Shown here one piece after another: positions 62,740 to 64,000 of a DNA stretch of 64,000 bases; the stretch's first letter is position 1, and each line of letters begins with the position of its first letter. The notes beneath the pieces are model-generated. The model saw only the letters and a list, made by a program, of their open reading frames with translations, was not told where the DNA came from and searched no databases. Position numbers and translations under genes: made by a program. This stretch comes from Pseudomonas sp. CFBP 13711 (GTDB lineage: Bacteria > Pseudomonadota > Gammaproteobacteria > Pseudomonadales > Pseudomonadaceae): NCBI RefSeq assembly GCF_014842265.1, contig NZ_JACYVI010000009.1, positions 227,620 to 291,619 on the forward strand, written 5' to 3'.

Positions 62740-62785
62740 GGGTGCTCCTGGAAAACAGGGCCAGCGCTGAGCGCGGAAGCCGGAA

Positions 62786-63925
62786 TTATACGCCGGGGTG
62801 CGACGCGGGTATCGCAATGACTCGCCAGTCATTGCCGACCGCGCGCATTTCGACGATCTTGAGTTCGAGCGCCTCGCTCATCTGCGCCAGCGGCAGGTCC
62901 AGCAACGGTCGCGCCGACGAGCCCATGAACTTGCCCGCCACGAAGATCTGAAATTCATCCACCAGGCCCAGTCGGGTAAACGCGCCGGCCAGTTTGGGAC
63001 CGGCTTCGACCAAAACGTCATTGACGCCCCGGGCCGCCAGTTCAACCAGCAGTTTGCGCAGGTCGACATGCCCGCCGCTGCTGGGCAGTGCCAGCAGTTC
63101 GTGGCCTTCGTCGTGGTAGCGCTCGCGGGCCGATGCAGCGGCGCAGGTCACCACCAGCGCGTTGCCCGCTGTAAAGAACGGCGCGTCGAGAGGCACACGC
63201 AAACGGCCGTCGATCAACACGCGCAACGGCGGTCGGGTCGCGGCCAGGGCGCTGAGTTCGGCGTTCAGGCCCAACTCGTCAGGGCGCACGGTGAGCCGCG
63301 CGTTGTCGGCGAGCACGGTATCGGCGCCGGTCAGCACCACGCTCGACTGCGCACGCAGGCGCTGCACGGCAGATCGCGCTTCAGGGCCGGTGATCCACTG
63401 GCTTTCGCCGCTGGCCATGGCCGTGCGTCCGTCGAGGCTCATCGCCAGCTTGACCCGCACGTAGGGCAGGCCGTGTTCCATGCGCTTTAGAAAGCCTTTG
63501 TTCAGCGCTCGCGCTTCGCTCTCAAGCACGCCGCTCTGCACCGCGATCCCGGCGTTCATCAGGCGCAACAGGCCACGGCCGGCCACATCGGGATTGGGGT
63601 CTTGCATGGCAGCGACCACACGCGCCACGCCGGCGTTGACCAGCGCGTCGGCGCACGGCGGGGTGCGGCCATGATGACTGCAGGGTTCGAGGGTGACGTA
63701 AGCGGTGGCGCCCTTCGCCTTGTCGCCCGCCTGGCGCAGCGCATGCACTTCAGCGTGGGGCTCGCCGGCGCGGACGTGCCAGCCTTCGCCGACAATGGCG
63801 CCATCACGCACGATCACGCAGCCAACACGCGGGTTGGGATGCGTCGAGTAGACGCCTTTGCGCGCCAGTTCCAGCGCCCGCGCCATGTAGGCTGCGTCGA
63901 GCACGCCTTGCTCTGTCGAGGTCAT
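62786..63925 (-). CDS. ribD: Bifunctional riboflavin deaminase/reductase RibD
   Basis: Performs the deamination and ribosyl reduction steps. The 379-residue protein has an N-terminal deaminase zinc motif (PHAEVHAL, and CSHHGRTPPCADAL) and a C-terminal reductase domain (VKLAMSLDGRTAMASGESQWITG, LVEAGPKLAGAF). ATG 63925 is preferred because its ribosome-binding site (AAAGAG) is well spaced; a GTG at 63931 overlaps nrdR. Confidence 0.95.
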   Translation of the reverse strand: MTSTEQGVLDAAYMARALELARKGVYSTHPNPRVGCVIVRDGAIVGEGWHVRAGEPHAEVHALRQAGDKAKGATAYVTLEPCSHHGRTPPCADALVNAGVARVVAAMQDPNPDVAGRGLLRLMNAGIAVQSGVLESEARALNKGFLKRMEHGLPYVRVKLAMSLDGRTAMASGESQWITGPEARSAVQRLRAQSSVVLTGADTVLADNARLTVRPDELGLNAELSALAATRPPLRVLIDGRLRVPLDAPFFTAGNALVVTCAAASARERYHDEGHELLALPSSGGHVDLRKLLVELAARGVNDVLVEAGPKLAGAFTRLGLVDEFQIFVAGKFMGSSARPLLDLPLAQMSEALELKIVEMRAVGNDWRVIAIPASHPGV

Positions 63926-63927
63926 GC

Positions 63928-64000
63928 TCACTCTTTAACCGGCTCGCGGGCCAGTCGGTCGATTTCTTCGCGGAATTCGTTGAGGTCCTGAAACCGCCGA
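63928..64000 (-). CDS. nrdR: NrdR regulator, C-terminal end only
   Basis: The final 23 codons read RRFQDLNEFREEIDRLAREP-like sequence, matching the C-terminus of the NrdR repressor of ribonucleotide reductase genes. The rest lies beyond the window. The standard order nrdR-ribD supports the identification; its TGA stop is a few bases before the ribD start. Confidence 0.85.
   Translation of the reverse strand, partial: RRFQDLNEFREEIDRLAREPVKE

Overview
The window is a chromosomal segment of a Pseudomonas, most probably of the P. fluorescens/P. syringae branch. The evidence is high GC, the gene order lipA-lipB-ybeD-dacA-rlpA-mltB-rodA-mrdA-rlmH-rsfS-nadD-proA, xseB-ispA-dxs, the nrdR-ribD-ribE-ribBA-ribH-nusB-thiL-pgpA block, and many REP doublets of the GAGCTTGCTC and CCGGCT-AGCCGG types. 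Species cannot be fixed from sequence alone.

Layout: (1) 1-12.2 kb, a minus-strand housekeeping run for lipoate attachment, cell elongation (PBP2/RodA, PBP5, RlpA, MltB), ribosome maintenance (RlmH, RsfS), NAD (NadD) and proline (ProA). (2) 12.6-22.4 kb, mixed genes: Mpg glycosylase, a DedA-PAP2 fusion, a LrgAB pair, a MaoC hydratase, a lipoprotein joining MORN repeats to a caspase-fold C13 peptidase, UbiX and Mpl. (3) 22.8-28.8 kb, an AcoR-like activator divergent from the aldehyde dehydrogenase exaC with a clear sigma-54 promoter, then DedA, an MtfA-like peptidase and pyrophosphatase. (4) 28.8-37.1 kb, an accessory island: an S24-type repressor with a palindromic operator; a three-gene operon of ThsB-like TIR protein, two-TM Macro-domain ThsA-like protein and HIT-family protein (candidate type II Thoeris anti-phage system with a possible extra component); a T6SS cargo unit of Hcp, an RNase A-like toxin and two paralogous putative immunity proteins; a nearly gene-free stretch; an ADP-ribosylglycohydrolase; and an uncharacterised protein. 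(5) 37.3-49.9 kb, catabolic genes: LysE exporter, LysR regulators, maleate isomerase family protein, MFS transporter, a XylX/XylD-like pentonate module, an oxidoreductase, a yellow/MRJP-like protein and a nitroreductase. (6) 50.3-53.5 kb, isoprenoid precursor genes. (7) 53.5-64 kb, BtuB and BtuF for B12 uptake, and riboflavin/thiamine genes, ending inside nrdR.

The most notable content is the 30.3-34.3 kb conflict block. The TIR-Macro-HIT genes are spaced by a few bases or overlap, so they are probably co-translated. In known type II Thoeris the TIR enzyme makes a nucleotide signal from NAD+ that activates the membrane Macro effector. A HIT nucleotide hydrolase/transferase in the same operon could modify or remove that signal. 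This is inference and no homology search was run.
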